64,000 nucleotides of DNA from Aquiflexum gelatinilyticum (GTDB lineage Bacteria > Bacteroidota > Bacteroidia > Cytophagales > Cyclobacteriaceae). Location: NCBI RefSeq assembly GCF_024741135.1, contig NZ_JANSUY010000001.1, positions 62,001-126,000 on the forward strand, read 5' to 3'. Below, one piece after another: positions 28,517 through 37,740 of this stretch (positions are counted from its first letter, which is position 1; each line of letters begins with the position of its first letter). Under the pieces are notes generated by a model. It was not told where the DNA came from. It ran no database searches and saw only the letters and a program-made list of their open reading frames with translations. Made by a program: the position numbers and the translations under genes.

Positions 28517-29257
28517 CTAACCAACCCACTTATTCAAAAACTCCATAAAGGAATCTTTGTAATTTTCGCTGACAACAATCTGTGCATTGCCTATGTGGAT
28601 GACATTTCTGGATACGGAGTCGATATGGTCGAGGTTAATAATAAAAGAACGATGCACCCGCATAAAAGTATCAGCAGGCAACAAATCTTCCATGCTTTTC
28701 ATACTCGTCAGGGAAAGGACTGGGTTGGGTTTGTCTTTTAGATGGACTTTAACATAGTCCTTATAAGCTTCGATGTAGGTAATGTCTTTCAGCATTACTT
28801 TTACAAGCTGGTATTCTACTTTTAGAAAAATGTAATCGGCTTGTTTTTCAATTTCGACTTTGGTTACAGTATTTTTTTTCTGATTTTCAAAAAACTGATA
28901 TGCTTTGGTGGCGGCTTTGAGAAACTCCTCGTAGCTGAATGGTTTGAGCAGATAATCCAGAGCATCCACTTTATAACCTTCGACAGCAAATTGATTGTAT
29001 GCTGTGGTAAAAATGATTTTGGGCTTTTTGGAATTGGTTTTGCCATCAAGGATCCTTGCCAATTCCATTCCAGAAAGGTCAGGCATCTGTATATCCAAAA
29101 AAATGAGGTCAACTTCATTTTGGTTGACATATCCCAAAGCTTGGATGGCATTGTCAAATTTGGATTGCAGGCTGAGAAACGAAGTCTGTTCGATGAATTT
29201 GGAGACCATATCCAAAGCCAAAGGTTCATCATCCACAGCAATGCATTTGATTGTCAT
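28517..29257 (-). CDS. LytTR-type response regulator
   Basis: The 246-residue regulator has a receiver domain (~1-120) with acceptor Asp55 in LIFLDIQMP and Lys in YLLKPF (~108). A C-terminal LytTR DNA-binding domain follows (~145-240) with FLKVEYQLVKVMLKDITYIEAYKDYVKVHL and FMRVHRSFIINLDHID. Its ATG overlaps the kinase stop (ATGA), so the pair is translationally coupled. LytTR regulators bind direct repeats near target promoters; the divergent outer-membrane gene at 30595 is the nearest candidate target. Confidence 0.9.
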   Translation of the reverse strand: MTIKCIAVDDEPLALDMVSKFIEQTSFLSLQSKFDNAIQALGYVNQNEVDLIFLDIQMPDLSGMELARILDGKTNSKKPKIIFTTAYNQFAVEGYKVDALDYLLKPFSYEEFLKAATKAYQFFENQKKNTVTKVEIEKQADYIFLKVEYQLVKVMLKDITYIEAYKDYVKVHLKDKPNPVLSLTSMKSMEDLLPADTFMRVHRSFIINLDHIDSVSRNVIHIGNAQIVVSENYKDSFMEFLNKWVG

Positions 29258-30327
29258 GAGAGGTCAATTTTCAAGGTAATCCTAAATTGATTTTCGGCGT
29301 TTTCTTGGTCGATATCCAGTTTGTATTTGCCAGGATAGAGAAGTTCAAGTCTTCTGACTGTGTTTGTCATTCCGATACCGCTCGCACTTCCTTCAGGTGT
29401 ATTTTCGGTTGATTTGAAAATCGTATTTTCAGTATGCAATACAAGGTAGTTTTTCTCTTTTGAAAGTGAAATAAGAATAGAACTTTCTTTTTGTGAGCTG
29501 ATACCGTGTTTGAAGCAATTTTCTATGAAGGGTAAAAGGAGCATGGGTGCGATTTCAGCATCTTCTATTTTTTCCGGAATATGGAGATCCAAGGTCACTT
29601 TGTTTGTCAGCCTCAATTTCATCAATTCTATAAAATCTTTGATAAACTCATTTTCCTTAGAAAGAAGGGTTTGGTTTTTTTCGGTTTCATAAAGCACATA
29701 TCGCATCATCCTACTCAGTTTCAATAATGCTGTTTTTGCCTTTTCGACATCAATATTGGTCAAAGCATAAATATTGTTGAGTGTATTGAAAAAGAAATGT
29801 GGGTTAATCTGTGCTTTGAGGTAGGAAAGTTCGGAATTGATCTGCTGCTGCTGAAGTTCAAGCCTTATTTTTTCGTCTGATTGCCATTTTTGTACTGCGC
29901 CGATACTCGTGCTGATACCGACGGACATATAAAAAATCAAAAGGCTGGAAATATCCCAATATAAGTTTCTTGGCCTTGGCGTATAGGGAACTTCTGGCCT
30001 GAATGCCAGATGCATCAGCTCCTGCATATTGAACCACTCATCATAAAGAATGAGAATACCGACATAAGCAAGACCCCCTAGAAAATTCAAAAACAGAAAC
30101 AGATAATTTTTGTTTTTGAATAGGACTTTAGGAATCAGGTAAAAGAAATTGAAATAGAAAGTGGCCACAAGAAAAATAAACTGTAAGGCCTGTTTGATCC
30201 AAAACTCATCAGGGCGCTCCACTTCCGAAGAAAGAGGGGTAAGTAAAAAGATAACCGATCCAAATAGACTCCAGCCCAAAACATGGATGAGCAACGGCAT
30301 TCTTTTTTTGATAGTGATCTCAGGCAT
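29254..30327 (-). CDS. LytS/YehU-type sensor histidine kinase
   Basis: The 357-residue membrane kinase has four hydrophobic segments in the first ~145 residues, a short coiled coil (~150-172), the His_kinase motif NPHFFFNTLNNIYAL with phospho-acceptor His177, and a C-terminal HATPase region (LLLPFIENCFKHGIS, GIGMTNTVRRL). No periplasmic sensor domain is present, so any signal is probably sensed in the membrane. It is coupled to the LytTR regulator by a 4-nt overlap. Confidence 0.9.
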   Translation of the reverse strand: MPEITIKKRMPLLIHVLGWSLFGSVIFLLTPLSSEVERPDEFWIKQALQFIFLVATFYFNFFYLIPKVLFKNKNYLFLFLNFLGGLAYVGILILYDEWFNMQELMHLAFRPEVPYTPRPRNLYWDISSLLIFYMSVGISTSIGAVQKWQSDEKIRLELQQQQINSELSYLKAQINPHFFFNTLNNIYALTNIDVEKAKTALLKLSRMMRYVLYETEKNQTLLSKENEFIKDFIELMKLRLTNKVTLDLHIPEKIEDAEIAPMLLLPFIENCFKHGISSQKESSILISLSKEKNYLVLHTENTIFKSTENTPEGSASGIGMTNTVRRLELLYPGKYKLDIDQENAENQFRITLKIDLS

Positions 30328-30594
30328 ATTAATGATTTTATTTAAATCCTCCGAAAACTAATATAAAGTTTTGTGGTTAAACCACAACAATCTACCAATC
30401 AGGGGATTTAATCGGCAAAATGGGAAATCATAGGGATAAGTCCTTAAAAACGACAAAAATAAGGCTTCATCAGGCTTTCCTTCCCTTTGGTCGATGCATT
30501 TCGACTACTTATCTATTTGATTTTTTTTTGTTTTGAATCAGATATTCCTTTGTTGGGTAAACTGTCCAAAAGACAACCACAAAATTTTAATTTG

Positions 30595-33108
30595 ATGAAA
30601 ACTACAATCCAACTATTTCTTTCAATGCTTCTTTTGATAGGAGTAAATGTCTCTGAAGGACATTCCCAGGGAACAAAACCCGATTATAAGATATCAGGTA
30701 AGGTTCTTGACAAATCCAACAACCAACCTATAGCTTATGCGGCAGTTTCTTTGGTGGATGCCGAATCCCGCCAAAATGTGGCAGGTGCGGTAGCAGATTT
30801 TGATGGGGTTTTTATTATCTCAGGATTCAAAAACGGAAAATACCTTGTCCAGGTATCTTTTATGGGTTTTCAGGCATTAACTACTGATTTGATTGAAATC
30901 ACTGATCAGAAAACCACTTTCGATTTAGGAACCATCACATTGGAACAGGAGGCGGTAGCGCTTCAGGAAGTCACTGTCATGGGCCAACGTGACTTGATCG
31001 AAGAAAAAGTAGACAGGACAATCTACAATGCAGAAAATGACAAAACCCTCGTAGGAGGTGATGCTTCTGATGTATTGAGAAGGGTTCCGATGCTTTCAGT
31101 CGATATGGACGGAAACGTCTCCATGAGAGGAAGTTCAAGCATTTTGGTATTGTTGAATGGCAAACAATCCGCTATTGTGGCTACCAATGTGGCTGAAGCT
31201 TTGAAGCAGATTCCTGCAGAAGAGATCAAGTCCGTGGAAGTCATCACTTCCCCTTCTGCCAAATATGATGCCGAAGGTACAGGTGGTGTCATCAATATCA
31301 TCACCAAGAAAAACAATATCCAGGGCGCTTCATTGAACATCAACAGCAGCGTGGGCTATAGAGGATCTAATCTTGGAGTTAACGCCAGTTTAAAGCAAAA
31401 GAAAATGTCCTGGACATTGGGTGGATTTGGAAGATCGGGATACAACATCCTTGGATTTTTTGAAAACCAACAGTATATCACCAATGCAGATGGTACTACC
31501 CGTAATATTTCCCAATATGCCGATACAAGAAGCAACATGCTTTTTGGCAGGTACAACTTGGGTTGGGATTATGAAATCAACAAATACAATTTCCTGACGG
31601 CTTCGGTCAGCCTTGGAGTCAGGAATATGAGAAACAATCAGGATGGATTGCTTACCAATACTTCCTTGGATGATGTGCTTCAGAGTTCCATTTTGAGAGA
31701 TGTGAATACCGACAACCTTTCAAACAATGTTGATGTAAACTTCAACTACACCAAATCCTATGAGAAAAAAGGAAAAGAGTTCAGCATATCAGGATTATAT
31801 AGCCAAAATAACCTCACAAACGACTTCATTAACAGCCAATACGATGATTCTTTTGAAAGCATTTCCAGAAGGATAAAGAACTTAAATGCCGGAACAAACC
31901 GTGAGTTTACCCTTCAGTTGGATTATGTTACCCCATTGGCAGAAAATCAAATTTTGGAATATGGTGCCAAAAACATCCTTAGAAAAGCAGTCAGTGACTT
32001 TGCATATTTCACAGCTGAAGGCCCTGAAGGTGAATTTGTCGAAGTCGAGGATGTTACTTTCTCCAATGAATTCAGCTATGACCAGAACGTAACAGCTGCT
32101 TACGCATCATATACGACCAACTTCTTAAAGAAATATTCCTTCAAAGGAGGAATGAGATATGAATACACAAGCATTACAGCAGATTTTGCCAATTCAGAAC
32201 TTGGCGGTGAGATACCTTCTTTTGGAGTATGGGTACCAAGTGTAAACTTGAGCAGAAAATTGCAAAAAGGAAATATGATCAAAGCGGCCTACAACAGAAG
32301 GGTGCAGAGACCTTCCCTCAATTTCCTGAATCCAAACATCAATGCTGCCAATCCACAACAGATCACACAAGGAAATCCTTTGTTGGAGCCTGAATTGACA
32401 GACAACTATGAAATGTCATACAGCACCTTTTTGAAAGGTTCCAATTTGAATTTTACCACTTATTTCAGAAACACCACCGGTTCTATCCAACCAGTGAGGA
32501 CAGTACTGGAAGATGACATCATCTTTACTACTTTTGAAAACATAGGTCAAGAAAAAGCCTACGGTCTTTCCATATTTGCCAATGTCAACCTTTCGGGCCA
32601 ATTCTCAGTGAACGGTAGCGTTGAAAGTTACTTTGCTCAATTGGACAATGGTTTGTCAGATCCTTTGTATGCAGCATCCAATGAAGGATTTGTATTCAGC
32701 GGAAGGATTTTTGCAAACTACACCTTACCAAAAGATTGGCAGGTTCAAGCCTTCACTTTCCAAAGAGGAAGAAGGGTTGAATTGCAAGGTACTTCGGGAG
32801 GATTTGGAGTTTACGGTTTAAACTTCAATAAATCCTTCAATGAAAAAAGAGGTTCAATCGGATTCGGTGCTGAAAACTTCTTTACTAAAGTATTTACCAT
32901 CAATAATGAATTGGTCACTCCAACAATCCTCCAACAAAGTACAGTTGGGATGAAAAACATGAACTTTAAAATCAATTTCAACTATAGGATAGGAAAATTG
33001 TCAGTCGACGGTCCCGGCTCTAGAAGAAAGAAAAGAGGGGTTACCAATGACGATCTTAAAGAGGGCGGAGATGGCAACAACGGTGCCGCTACCGGAGGAA
33101 ATAATTAA
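30595..33108 (+). CDS. Outer-membrane beta-barrel / TonB-dependent receptor-like protein
   Basis: I start at ATG 30595 (837 aa), as it opens a signal peptide (MKTTIQLFLSMLLLIG...GHSQG). The longer frame to 30487 adds unrelated residues. Domains in order: CarboxypepD_reg-like (~30-115), plug (~125-225, with VLLNGKQSAI and YDAEGTGGVINIITKK), and a barrel of the outer-membrane beta-barrel-3 type ending in a Gly/Asn/Arg-rich tail (GSRRKKRGV...GGDGNNGAATGGNN). The tail after the last strand is unusual. It diverges from the kinase/LytTR pair and may be its target. Ligand unknown. Confidence 0.85.
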   Translation: MKTTIQLFLSMLLLIGVNVSEGHSQGTKPDYKISGKVLDKSNNQPIAYAAVSLVDAESRQNVAGAVADFDGVFIISGFKNGKYLVQVSFMGFQALTTDLIEITDQKTTFDLGTITLEQEAVALQEVTVMGQRDLIEEKVDRTIYNAENDKTLVGGDASDVLRRVPMLSVDMDGNVSMRGSSSILVLLNGKQSAIVATNVAEALKQIPAEEIKSVEVITSPSAKYDAEGTGGVINIITKKNNIQGASLNINSSVGYRGSNLGVNASLKQKKMSWTLGGFGRSGYNILGFFENQQYITNADGTTRNISQYADTRSNMLFGRYNLGWDYEINKYNFLTASVSLGVRNMRNNQDGLLTNTSLDDVLQSSILRDVNTDNLSNNVDVNFNYTKSYEKKGKEFSISGLYSQNNLTNDFINSQYDDSFESISRRIKNLNAGTNREFTLQLDYVTPLAENQILEYGAKNILRKAVSDFAYFTAEGPEGEFVEVEDVTFSNEFSYDQNVTAAYASYTTNFLKKYSFKGGMRYEYTSITADFANSELGGEIPSFGVWVPSVNLSRKLQKGNMIKAAYNRRVQRPSLNFLNPNINAANPQQITQGNPLLEPELTDNYEMSYSTFLKGSNLNFTTYFRNTTGSIQPVRTVLEDDIIFTTFENIGQEKAYGLSIFANVNLSGQFSVNGSVESYFAQLDNGLSDPLYAASNEGFVFSGRIFANYTLPKDWQVQAFTFQRGRRVELQGTSGGFGVYGLNFNKSFNEKRGSIGFGAENFFTKVFTINNELVTPTILQQSTVGMKNMNFKINFNYRIGKLSVDGPGSRRKKRGVTNDDLKEGGDGNNGAATGGNN

Positions 33109-33144
33109 TAAATAGTTAAATGATTGGGTAATAGTTATTAATTA

Positions 33145-33175
33145 AGCCGCTTGGTTTTGTCAGGCGGTTTTTTTC
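33145..33175 (+). terminator. Rho-independent terminator after the outer-membrane gene
   Basis: The hairpin CCGCTTG-gttttgt-CAGGCGG (33147-33167, one T-G pair) is followed by T7. It lies about 40 bp after the stop at 33108. Confidence 0.75.
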
Positions 33176-33234
33176 AATTTTAGGGTTATAGAGGATGAGC
33201 CTTCATCCAAAGATTTTCAATAAAAATTACAGAC

Positions 33235-33275
33235 ACAAAAAAACCACTCAGGATAGCCTAAGTGGTTTTTTTATT
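33235..33275. terminator. Bidirectional terminator before the pdhB 3' end
   Basis: An A-run plus ACCACTCAGG pairs with CCTAAGTGGT plus a T-run around a short loop at about 33253-33257. U-runs result on both strands. It lies about 28 bp beyond the pdhB stop (33302) and can end that minus-strand transcript. Confidence 0.8.
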
Positions 33276-33301
33276 TCATGATTTTACTCAAATCAAATTT
33301 C

Positions 33302-34279
33302 TTATTTATACATTACTTTTTTAACAGCATCGATAGTCCTTTTTACATTTGGCAATGTTGCCTCAATGTAGGTAGGGGCATAACTTAAGGGAACATCCAT
33401 TGAGTTAACCCTGATCACAGGAGCGTCAAGGTAATCAAATGCGTTTCTTTGTATATGGTAAGCCAACTCAGAGGAAAGTCCGGCGATAGGATTGGCTTCT
33501 TCTACGACCACACACCTGTTGGTTTTCTTTACAGATTCCAGGCAAGTAGCATAATCTATAGGTCTGACAGTTCTCAAATCAATAATTTCAGCTTCAATTC
33601 CTTCTTTTGCCAATTCATCAGCAGCTTCGAATACCACTTTCATCATTTTTCCAAATGAAATGATAGTGACATCTTTTCCTTTTCTTTTGACATCGGCAAC
33701 ACCGATAGGTAATAGATACTCTCCTTCAGGAACTTCACCCTTGTCACTGTACATCAATTCAGACTCCATAAAGATCACAGGATCCGGATCCCTGATGGCT
33801 GCTTTCATCAAGCCTTTAGCATCGTAGGGGTTGGAAGGGACGATGACTTTAAGTCCGGGAGTATTTGCAAACCAATTCTCAAAGTTGGAAGAGTGGGTAG
33901 CGCCAAGCTGACCGGCATTTCCTGTTGGTCCTCTGAATACGATAGGAACACTGTAGGCTCCTCCCGACATAGAAAGCATTTTGGCCGCAGAATTGACTAT
34001 CTGATCTATGGCAACCAATGAAAAGTTGAATGTCATGAATTCGATGATGGGCTTCAACCCGTTCATGGCGGCACCCACTCCCAGGCCTGCAAAACCAAGT
34101 TCTGCAATTGGTGTATCATAGACTCTTTCCGGGCCAAATTCATCCAACATACCCTGGGATACCTTGTATGCACCGTTGTATTCTGCCACTTCTTCGCCCA
34201 TCAGAAACACGTTTTTATCGCGTCTCATTTCTTCGGACATGGCTTCTCTTAATGCTTCTCTAAATTGAATAACTCTCAT
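33302..34279 (-). CDS. pdhB: Pyruvate dehydrogenase E1 component, beta subunit
   Basis: This subunit of the thiamine-diphosphate-dependent alpha2-beta2 E1 decarboxylates pyruvate for acetyl-CoA synthesis. From ATG 34279 it has 325 residues, the normal size; the longer TTG frame adds a nonconserved leader. Recognisable segments are REALREAMSEEM, MGEEVAEYNGAYKVSQG, ELGFAGLGVGAAMNGLKPI, FRGPTGNAGQLGATHSSNFENWFANTPGLKV and VVVEEANPIAGLSSEL. Branched-chain 2-oxoacid E1 beta is related, but the motifs fit pyruvate better. No alpha subunit or E2/E3 gene is adjacent, so the complex is encoded in separate places. Confidence 0.9.
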   Translation of the reverse strand: MRVIQFREALREAMSEEMRRDKNVFLMGEEVAEYNGAYKVSQGMLDEFGPERVYDTPIAELGFAGLGVGAAMNGLKPIIEFMTFNFSLVAIDQIVNSAAKMLSMSGGAYSVPIVFRGPTGNAGQLGATHSSNFENWFANTPGLKVIVPSNPYDAKGLMKAAIRDPDPVIFMESELMYSDKGEVPEGEYLLPIGVADVKRKGKDVTIISFGKMMKVVFEAADELAKEGIEAEIIDLRTVRPIDYATCLESVKKTNRCVVVEEANPIAGLSSELAYHIQRNAFDYLDAPVIRVNSMDVPLSYAPTYIEATLPNVKRTIDAVKKVMYK

Positions 34280-34395
34280 TATAAACAGTATTTTCGCACG
34301 TAAAAATAGGAAGTAATCCCTCAATTCCAAAACATCCTTTGGTTTGCAGTACTATATTTTAGGAATGGTTTTTTGGTAAGGAATCCGCTCTTGGA

Positions 34396-34821
34396 TTATT
34401 GTTTTTCGGGCTTGACAACAGGTTTGCCGGATTCGACCCAATTATTCAGTCCGCCTTCGAGCATGTATATTTTGGTGAACCCGAGTTCTTTCATTTTTTC
34501 TGTGGCAGGAATGGTTCTTTTTGCAGATCTACAATAGACATAATAGGTTTTCTTTTTGTTCAGTTTGCTGACTTCTTCCTCGAAGTTACCTCCTGTCCAA
34601 TTGACAAATGTCGCCCCTTCAATAAATCCCTCGGCAGTCTCTTCGGGAGTTCGGATATCGAGAATTACTGCCTTTCTTCCTTTGTGGGCTTTGATGTCAA
34701 ATTCAGCCGGGCTAAGCTTTGTCGCTCCTTCTTGCGCTAGTGATTCTTTTGGGATAGAGAAGAAAAGGGTCAGAATCATCAGTGTCCATACTGATTTTGA
34801 CCAAGTAGTTTTATTTTTCAT
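34396..34821 (-). CDS. Secreted rhodanese-like domain protein
   Basis: The 141-residue protein has an N-terminal signal peptide ending SLAQ (~30), then a single rhodanese domain (~35-135). The domain has LDIRTPEETAEGFIEGA and the active-site loop YCRSAKR with Cys97. The short loop with Arg/Ser after Cys is typical of single-domain GlpE/PspE-like sulfurtransferases. It would act in the periplasm. It lies 116 bp upstream of pdhB on the same strand without an obvious functional link. Confidence 0.83.
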   Translation of the reverse strand: MKNKTTWSKSVWTLMILTLFFSIPKESLAQEGATKLSPAEFDIKAHKGRKAVILDIRTPEETAEGFIEGATFVNWTGGNFEEEVSKLNKKKTYYVYCRSAKRTIPATEKMKELGFTKIYMLEGGLNNWVESGKPVVKPEKQ

Positions 34822-34904
34822 GACAAATAAGATGTTAGAATATTGGGGATTTCTTTATTTCTTTAGCAACAAATTTACTGATTAAAAAATTTAAAAAGCC
34901 CAAA

Positions 34905-35408
34905 ATGAAGAAAATCGGCCTTATTTCTGACTCGCATGGGTACATTGACGAAATGATTGTTGCACACCTAAAGGAGGTAGATGAGATATGGCATGCCGGT
35001 GACATAGGTGAATTGTCTGTATTGGATCAATTACCCTCCGATAAGGTATTGAGGATCATCACCGGTAATATTGATGGGCTAGATGCAAGTAATTTTTTAC
35101 CGGAAGAATTATGGTTTGATGTCGAGGGGCTCAAAGTTGGGATGATCCACATCGGTGGCAAACCGCCCCAATATGCCAAAGGAGTAAAAAATCTCATCAG
35201 GCAACACGGTGTCCGGCTATTTGTGTGCGGGCATTCACATATCTGCAAAGTGGAATTTGACAAAAACCTGAATTGCCTCTACATGAATCCCGGCGCTATT
35301 GGTCAATCAGGCTTTCATGTCATCCGGACAATGTTGCTTTTTGAAATTGAAAATGCTAAAATCCAAAATCTCAAGGTGGTGGAATTGGGGAAAAGAGGAC
35401 GGGGTTAA
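34905..35408 (+). CDS. YfcE/MJ0936-type metallophosphoesterase
   Basis: The 167-residue protein has the calcineurin-like blocks of the small phosphodiesterase family: SDSHG (8-12), HAGDIGE (~36-42), GNIDG (~60-64), a HIGGKPPQY segment (~84-92) and CGHSHI (~111-116). The ligands for two Mn2+ ions are present. The reaction is probably phosphodiester hydrolysis in the cytosol. No signal peptide is seen. It diverges from the rhodanese gene across 83 bp. Confidence 0.85.
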   Translation: MKKIGLISDSHGYIDEMIVAHLKEVDEIWHAGDIGELSVLDQLPSDKVLRIITGNIDGLDASNFLPEELWFDVEGLKVGMIHIGGKPPQYAKGVKNLIRQHGVRLFVCGHSHICKVEFDKNLNCLYMNPGAIGQSGFHVIRTMLLFEIENAKIQNLKVVELGKRGRG

Positions 35409-35548
35409 AGGTTTATTGGTTATTTGTTTAACTGTACTGCAAAAAACTTGTCTTATTTCATGGAGAAAGGTTCAAATAAAAAAACATTCATTTTAAGAGT
35501 ACATTCCATTTATCAGATTTAAACAATTAATCCTTTAAACGAATTACA

Positions 35549-35596
35549 AATAGCCAAATAACCAATAACCATTAGTCCAAAAACCAAAAACCATCC
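35549..35596. repeat. AACCAAT-type repeats
   Basis: Imperfect AACCAAT/AACCATT words (7-bp related units) occupy the spacer downstream of the metallophosphoesterase gene, ending before the terminator hairpin at 35600. The same word family recurs at 37265-37313. Confidence 0.55.
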
Positions 35597-35599
35597 AAT

Positions 35600-35634
35600 A
35601 AAAAAAGACAACGCGTCTATCGTTGCCTTTTTTA
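35600..35634 (-). terminator. Rho-independent terminator for the 46-aa gene
   Basis: On the minus strand GGCAACG-(atagacg)-CGTTGTC is flanked by A- and T-runs, lying 29 bp beyond the stop codon of the small gene at 35663. Confidence 0.75.
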
Positions 35635-35662
35635 TTTCTTTGGAAAGAAAAGTTAAACAGTA

Positions 35663-35803
35663 TTAAGCGAAGTTCTTTTTTAGGTCTTCGATGTCTACAT
35701 TTTTGATTACCGGCTTGGAACTCAACTGTTTGATCTTAATGACTCTTGTATTTTGCTTTAACCTCTTTCTTCTCAATTTTCTTTTTAGTGCAGTAACTCC
35801 CAT
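35663..35803 (-). CDS. Small basic protein, 46 aa, conserved-looking
   Basis: The reading frame MGVTALKRKLRRKRLK... ends ...KNVDIEDLKKNFA (46 residues). About one third of the residues are Lys or Arg, clustered in the first 20 residues, followed by a hydrophobic/acidic C-terminal helix. It has its own terminator and about 90 bp of upstream spacer with hisS on the other side, which supports a real gene. Its composition resembles ribosome- or nucleic-acid-associated small proteins. A TAATTTTG sequence (35844 to 35837, minus strand) fits a Bacteroidota -7 element. Function unknown. Confidence 0.7.
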   Translation of the reverse strand: MGVTALKRKLRRKRLKQNTRVIKIKQLSSKPVIKNVDIEDLKKNFA

Positions 35804-35865
35804 CGTCTTATTCTTTATGTGAACTCAAATGAACCGCAAAATTAAGATAAAAATTTGATTTTGCT

Positions 35866-35873
35866 TAACTTTG
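35866..35873 (+). promoter_or_regulatory. Candidate -7 element of hisS promoter (TAACTTTG)
   Basis: TAACTTTG fits the Bacteroidota -7 consensus TAnnTTTG and lies 20 bp before the hisS ATG. No matching -33 TTTG is found at the usual 19-bp spacing, so this is tentative. Confidence 0.35.
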
Positions 35874-35892
35874 GATAAAATTAATATAAAAG

Positions 35893-37266
35893 ATGGCTGT
35901 CCAAAAACCAAGTTTGCCAAAAGGAACCCGTGATTTCGGTCCGCTCCAAATGGCAAGGAGAAATTTCATTTTAGATACGATCAAAGATACATTCAGACTT
36001 TTTGGTTTTCAGCAGATTGAGACTCCTGCCATGGAAAACCTCAGTACCCTTACCGGAAAATATGGCGATGAAGGAGATCAGTTGTTGTTTAAAATACTGA
36101 ATAGTGGCGATTTTATCAAAGATGTCAAGGAAGAGGACATACAAGGGGGTAGTAGCAAAGTATTGCCCAAAGTAGCAGAAAAAGGCCTTCGCTATGACTT
36201 GACGGTTCCTTTTGCTAGGTATGTGGTCATGAACAGAAACGATATCTCTTTTCCTTTCAAGCGTTTCCAGATCCAGCCGGTTTGGCGGGCGGACCGTCCT
36301 CAGAGAGGAAGATACCGGGAATTTTACCAATGCGATGCAGATGTGGTGGGGACGGACAGTTTGGTATGCGAACTTGAAATCTTGCTCATGATAAAGCGGG
36401 TTTTTGGAAAACTTGGAATCACGGATTATGATATCAAAATCAATAACAGAAAAATTCTGACTGGGATTTCCGAAGTGATCGGCGAAAAAGGCAGGGAAGG
36501 GGAATTGTGCGTCGCTATTGACAAACTGGATAAAATCGGTTGGGAAAAAGTACAGGAGGAGTTGACACAGAGGAATTTTTCACCGGATTCTGTACTGAAA
36601 CTTGAACCCATCATCAGCCTTAGCCAAAATAATGCTGACAAACTCAATTTCTTAAAGGATTTTTTAAAAGAATCCGAAACAGGATTAAAAGGAATTGCTG
36701 AATTGGAAGAAGTATTTGATTTGTTGCATAAATATGGAGAATCCGAAGCCCATGTAGATTTCGATGTTGTTTTGGCCCGTGGGCTCACGTATTACACAGG
36801 CGCCATATTCGAAGTCAAAGTCAACAATGTAACAATTGGATCAGTAAGTGGAGGAGGAAGGTATGACAACCTCACAGGAGTATTTGGATTGGACGGTGTG
36901 TCAGGAGTGGGATTCTCTTTTGGAGTGGACAGGCTTTATGATGTCATGGATGAATTGGGGATTTTTCCTGAAAGCAATTTGGAAAAAACCAAAGCGCTGA
37001 TTACCCATTTCGATGAAAAAGGATTTGAATATGGTCTTCAAATCCTTCATAAATTGAGATCAGCAGGTATTCCTTCAGAACTTTTTCCTGAAACGGGGAA
37101 GATCAAAAAGCAACTGACCTATGCGGACAAGAAGCAAATCCCATTCGTAATTATCCTCGGCGAAAATGAAATTCAGGAGGGTAAAGTCAGCCTTAAAAAC
37201 CTAAATTCCGGCACCCAAGAGACAGTCAGCATAGAAAAAGCCACCGAAATCCTCATCAACAGTTAA
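35893..37266 (+). CDS. hisS: Histidine--tRNA ligase
   Basis: This class II aminoacyl-tRNA synthetase has 457 residues, the usual size. Motif 1 is near the start (PKGTRDFGP). Motif 2 reads VWRADRPQRGRYREFYQCD (~132-150). The histidine A loop is ARGLTYYTGAIFE (~294-306), and motif 3 is GFSFGVDRLYDVM (~337-349). A C-terminal anticodon-binding domain occupies ~365-455. The gene starts at ATG after an A-rich leader and is followed by 7-bp repeats. Confidence 0.94.
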   Translation: MAVQKPSLPKGTRDFGPLQMARRNFILDTIKDTFRLFGFQQIETPAMENLSTLTGKYGDEGDQLLFKILNSGDFIKDVKEEDIQGGSSKVLPKVAEKGLRYDLTVPFARYVVMNRNDISFPFKRFQIQPVWRADRPQRGRYREFYQCDADVVGTDSLVCELEILLMIKRVFGKLGITDYDIKINNRKILTGISEVIGEKGREGELCVAIDKLDKIGWEKVQEELTQRNFSPDSVLKLEPIISLSQNNADKLNFLKDFLKESETGLKGIAELEEVFDLLHKYGESEAHVDFDVVLARGLTYYTGAIFEVKVNNVTIGSVSGGGRYDNLTGVFGLDGVSGVGFSFGVDRLYDVMDELGIFPESNLEKTKALITHFDEKGFEYGLQILHKLRSAGIPSELFPETGKIKKQLTYADKKQIPFVIILGENEIQEGKVSLKNLNSGTQETVSIEKATEILINS

Positions 37267-37313
37267 CCCAATAACCAATGACCAATAACCAATAACCAAT
37301 AACCAAAAACCCA
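37265..37313. repeat. Tandem repeat, 7-bp unit AACCAAT
   Basis: Consecutive 7-mers AACCAAT, GACCAAT, AACCAAT, AACCAAT, AACCAAA and AACCCAA lie between the hisS stop and the next gene's stop. No protein-coding or hairpin potential is seen. Confidence 0.75.
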
Positions 37314-37318
37314 AACCT

Positions 37319-37600
37319 CTAATTCACTTCCAATATGGCATTGATCGGGATGTGGGTGTTGCATTTTAACGAAACAAATCTATCCCCGACTGCCCAAACT
37401 GTAGTGCTTACCTGATAAATATTTCCATCTGCATCTTCAAATGTAATGGTAGATTTGCTCCTGAGTAGGTTGCCGATTGCCTGCGCCCGCATCAGGTCAA
37501 AATTTCGCCTTCTTTTCGCCATATCATCCATCAAGACCTCTTTATTTGAAAATTTCAGTCCGATTATTTTTTCTTTTTCTATTTTCTCAATTGTTTTCAT
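37319..37600 (-). CDS. Hypothetical protein, 93 aa
   Basis: I use ATG 37600 (MKTIEKIEKEKI...); the track frame upstream of it is lysine/phenylalanine-rich and unlikely to be translated. The protein is soluble, with an N-terminal basic helix (MAKRRRNFDLMRAQAIGNLL) and a beta-rich second half (ITFEDADGNIYQVSTTVWAVGDRFVSLKCNTHIPINAILEV). The second half resembles small beta-barrel or Sm-like sequences, and no family can be named. It converges with hisS across the 7-bp repeat tract. Confidence 0.65.
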   Translation of the reverse strand: MKTIEKIEKEKIIGLKFSNKEVLMDDMAKRRRNFDLMRAQAIGNLLRSKSTITFEDADGNIYQVSTTVWAVGDRFVSLKCNTHIPINAILEVN

Positions 37601-37740
37601 GGGAGTAGAATTTAGAATATTGAATATACAGAAAATCAATCGTTTAATTTTTTGTTTTTGTTTCACAAAAACCATTTAATTTTTTAATGGTAAGAATTAC
37701 CAAAATTTAATTTTGTCAGGTGACCCCGTTTTGAGTAATG

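Noticed and set aside
37265-37313. CRISPR-like or telomere-like array
   Set aside because: Units are 7 bp with no spacers; a simple tandem repeat.
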